A stretch of 64,000 bases of DNA from Pseudomonas sp. RIT-PI-AD (GTDB lineage: Bacteria; Pseudomonadota; Gammaproteobacteria; Pseudomonadales; Pseudomonadaceae). The position numbers were made by a program, and so were the translations under genes. The stretch lies in contig NZ_JANZKU010000003.1 in the NCBI RefSeq assembly GCF_025642785.1, positions 92,295 through 156,294 of the forward strand. Reading direction: 5' to 3'. Below, piece by piece: positions 63,221-64,000 of the stretch. The notes under the pieces were generated by a model that was not told the DNA's origin, made no database searches, and saw only the letters and a list, made by a program, of their open reading frames with translations. Numbering within the stretch: position 1 is the stretch's first letter; the number at the start of each line of letters is the position of its first letter.

Positions 63221-63966
63221 GCGACCGCCACTTCGACGAATTGGCGACCCGCTTCGCCGAGAAAATCTACGGCGGCGCCAAGGGCGAGATCCGTCTCGCG
63301 GTACTGCAGGCGGACCTGCTCGAGGCCCTGCCGGAACGCCCCCTGCGGATTCTCGACGTCGGCGCCGGCCTGGGTCACATGGCCCTGTGGCTGGCCGAAG
63401 GGGGCCACGACGTCACCCTCGCCGAACCCGCCGCGCCAATGCTCGAAGGCGCCCGCGAACGATTCGCCGCCGCCGGCCTGCAGGCCAGCTTCCTGCAAGC
63501 GCCCTGGCAGGCGTTGCCGGAGCGCCTCGAGGGCGACTACGACCTGGTGCTCTGCCACGCAGTGCTGGAGTGGCTCGCCGAGCCCCTGGCGATCCTGCCG
63601 ACCCTGCGCCGCCTGACCGCCGCCGATGGCTGGCTGTCGCTGGCCTTCTACAACAAGGACGCACTGATCTATCGCAACCTGCTCAAGGGCCATTTCCGCA
63701 AGCTGCGCCAGGCGCACTTCGCCGGCGAGGGCCAGAGCCTGACGCCGCAACGGCCCCAGGACCCGCGGCAACTGGCGACGCACCTGGAAACCGCCTGGCG
63801 GATCGAGAGCCGCAGTGGCGTACGGGTATTCCATGACTACATGCCCGCGGAGTTCCAGGCCAAGGCGGACCCGGCCGACCTGCTGGAGATGGAACTGGCC
63901 CACCGCCGCCATCCGGCCTTCGCCGGCTTGGGCCGCTACCTGCACTGGGTCTGCCGGCCGCTCTGA
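63217..63966 (+). CDS. cmoM: tRNA cmo5U methyltransferase CmoM (SmtA)
   Basis: 249 residues. MSDRHFDELATRFAEKIYGG and KGEIRLAVLQADL are CmoM-specific, followed by a class I methyltransferase SAM loop ILDVGAGLGHMALWLAEGG, DYDLVLCHAVLEWLA and, near the end, VRVFHDYMP. CmoM methylates the carboxyl of cmo5U34 in tRNA, using SAM. The gene is translationally coupled to mazG. Confidence 0.87.
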   Translation: MSDRHFDELATRFAEKIYGGAKGEIRLAVLQADLLEALPERPLRILDVGAGLGHMALWLAEGGHDVTLAEPAAPMLEGARERFAAAGLQASFLQAPWQALPERLEGDYDLVLCHAVLEWLAEPLAILPTLRRLTAADGWLSLAFYNKDALIYRNLLKGHFRKLRQAHFAGEGQSLTPQRPQDPRQLATHLETAWRIESRSGVRVFHDYMPAEFQAKADPADLLEMELAHRRHPAFAGLGRYLHWVCRPL

Positions 63967-63976
63967 GGCATCGACG

Positions 63977-64000
63977 ATGAGGTCCGCTGCGATGAAATCC
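63977..64000 (+). CDS. Possible start of a gene cut by the window end
   Basis: ATG at 63977 (or the in-frame ATG at 63992) opens a frame that runs off the window. Only eight codons are seen (MRSAAMKS), so nothing can be said of the product. Confidence 0.25.

Overview
The window reads as a chromosomal segment of a high-GC Pseudomonas close to, but not identical with, P. aeruginosa. Blocks match gene neighbourhoods remembered from PAO1: the beta-alanine bau genes, the PA0136-PA0148-type purine genes, the PA3573/nalD/copZ block, a PA3920-type copper ATPase, and a PA4781- and PA4785-type region. Here they are joined in a different order, which suggests a sister species in the aeruginosa group. 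This is from recognition of the proteins, not from a search.

Layout. 0-2.3 kb: a Tsx-like porin and a Tat-exported GH5 hydrolase. 2.6-7.2 kb: two small toxin/immunity-like modules of type VI effector families (a BPSL0067-type Cys/His hydrolase with an STY0301-type lipoprotein; a DUF2778/Tlde1-like enzyme with two tandem, mutually homologous membrane proteins) around a LEA14-like lipoprotein, YjdM and a Nei glycosylase. 7.4-13 kb: an acetyltransferase, a tandem REP-like array and the bau cluster (bauC, a frameshifted bauB relic, bauA, bauR). 13-28.7 kb: nucleobase uptake and salvage: NCS2 permease, RutR-like TetR, YigZ, a BMP-type ABC transporter (ATPase, two permeases, distant binding protein), 8-oxoguanine deaminase, a ChaA antiporter, a 2-oxoglutarate oxygenase of unknown substrate and adenine deaminase. 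A RAYT transposase flanked by REP sequences and a MerR pair interrupt it. 28.7-36 kb: LysR/oxidoreductase pair, a 1303-residue GGDEF-EAL protein and an MFS exporter. 36-41 kb: an RND pump without outer-membrane partner, divergent from a NalD-like repressor. 41-46 kb: copper homeostasis (copZ, cytochrome b561, cueA, cueR). 46-64 kb: TonB receptor with STN domain, DMT exporter, ferritin lacking the haem-ligand Met, RIO kinase, LysR/SDR/DUF2218, REC-HD-GYP-like regulator, BvgS-like hybrid kinase, AraC, thiolase, FabG-like SDR, MaoC-like hydratase, MazG and CmoM.

How genes work together. The strongest system-level signal is a shared promoter architecture: a 16-bp palindrome (6-4-6, related to the RutR operator) followed directly by a T-run and GC lies upstream of the NCS2 permease, the ABC ATPase and the BMP binding protein, with a RutR-like regulator encoded between them. 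It suggests one nucleobase-responsive regulon covering uptake (three transport parts) and deamination. The second is the pair of compact effector/immunity-like modules, the latter with visibly AT-rich immunity genes. Copper genes share CueR-type promoters, and the RND operon has an AcrR-like operator beside its TetR gene.

No rRNA, tRNA, CRISPR array or insertion sequence was recognised. Start sites were chosen by ribosome-binding sites and family N-termini and may be off by a few codons.
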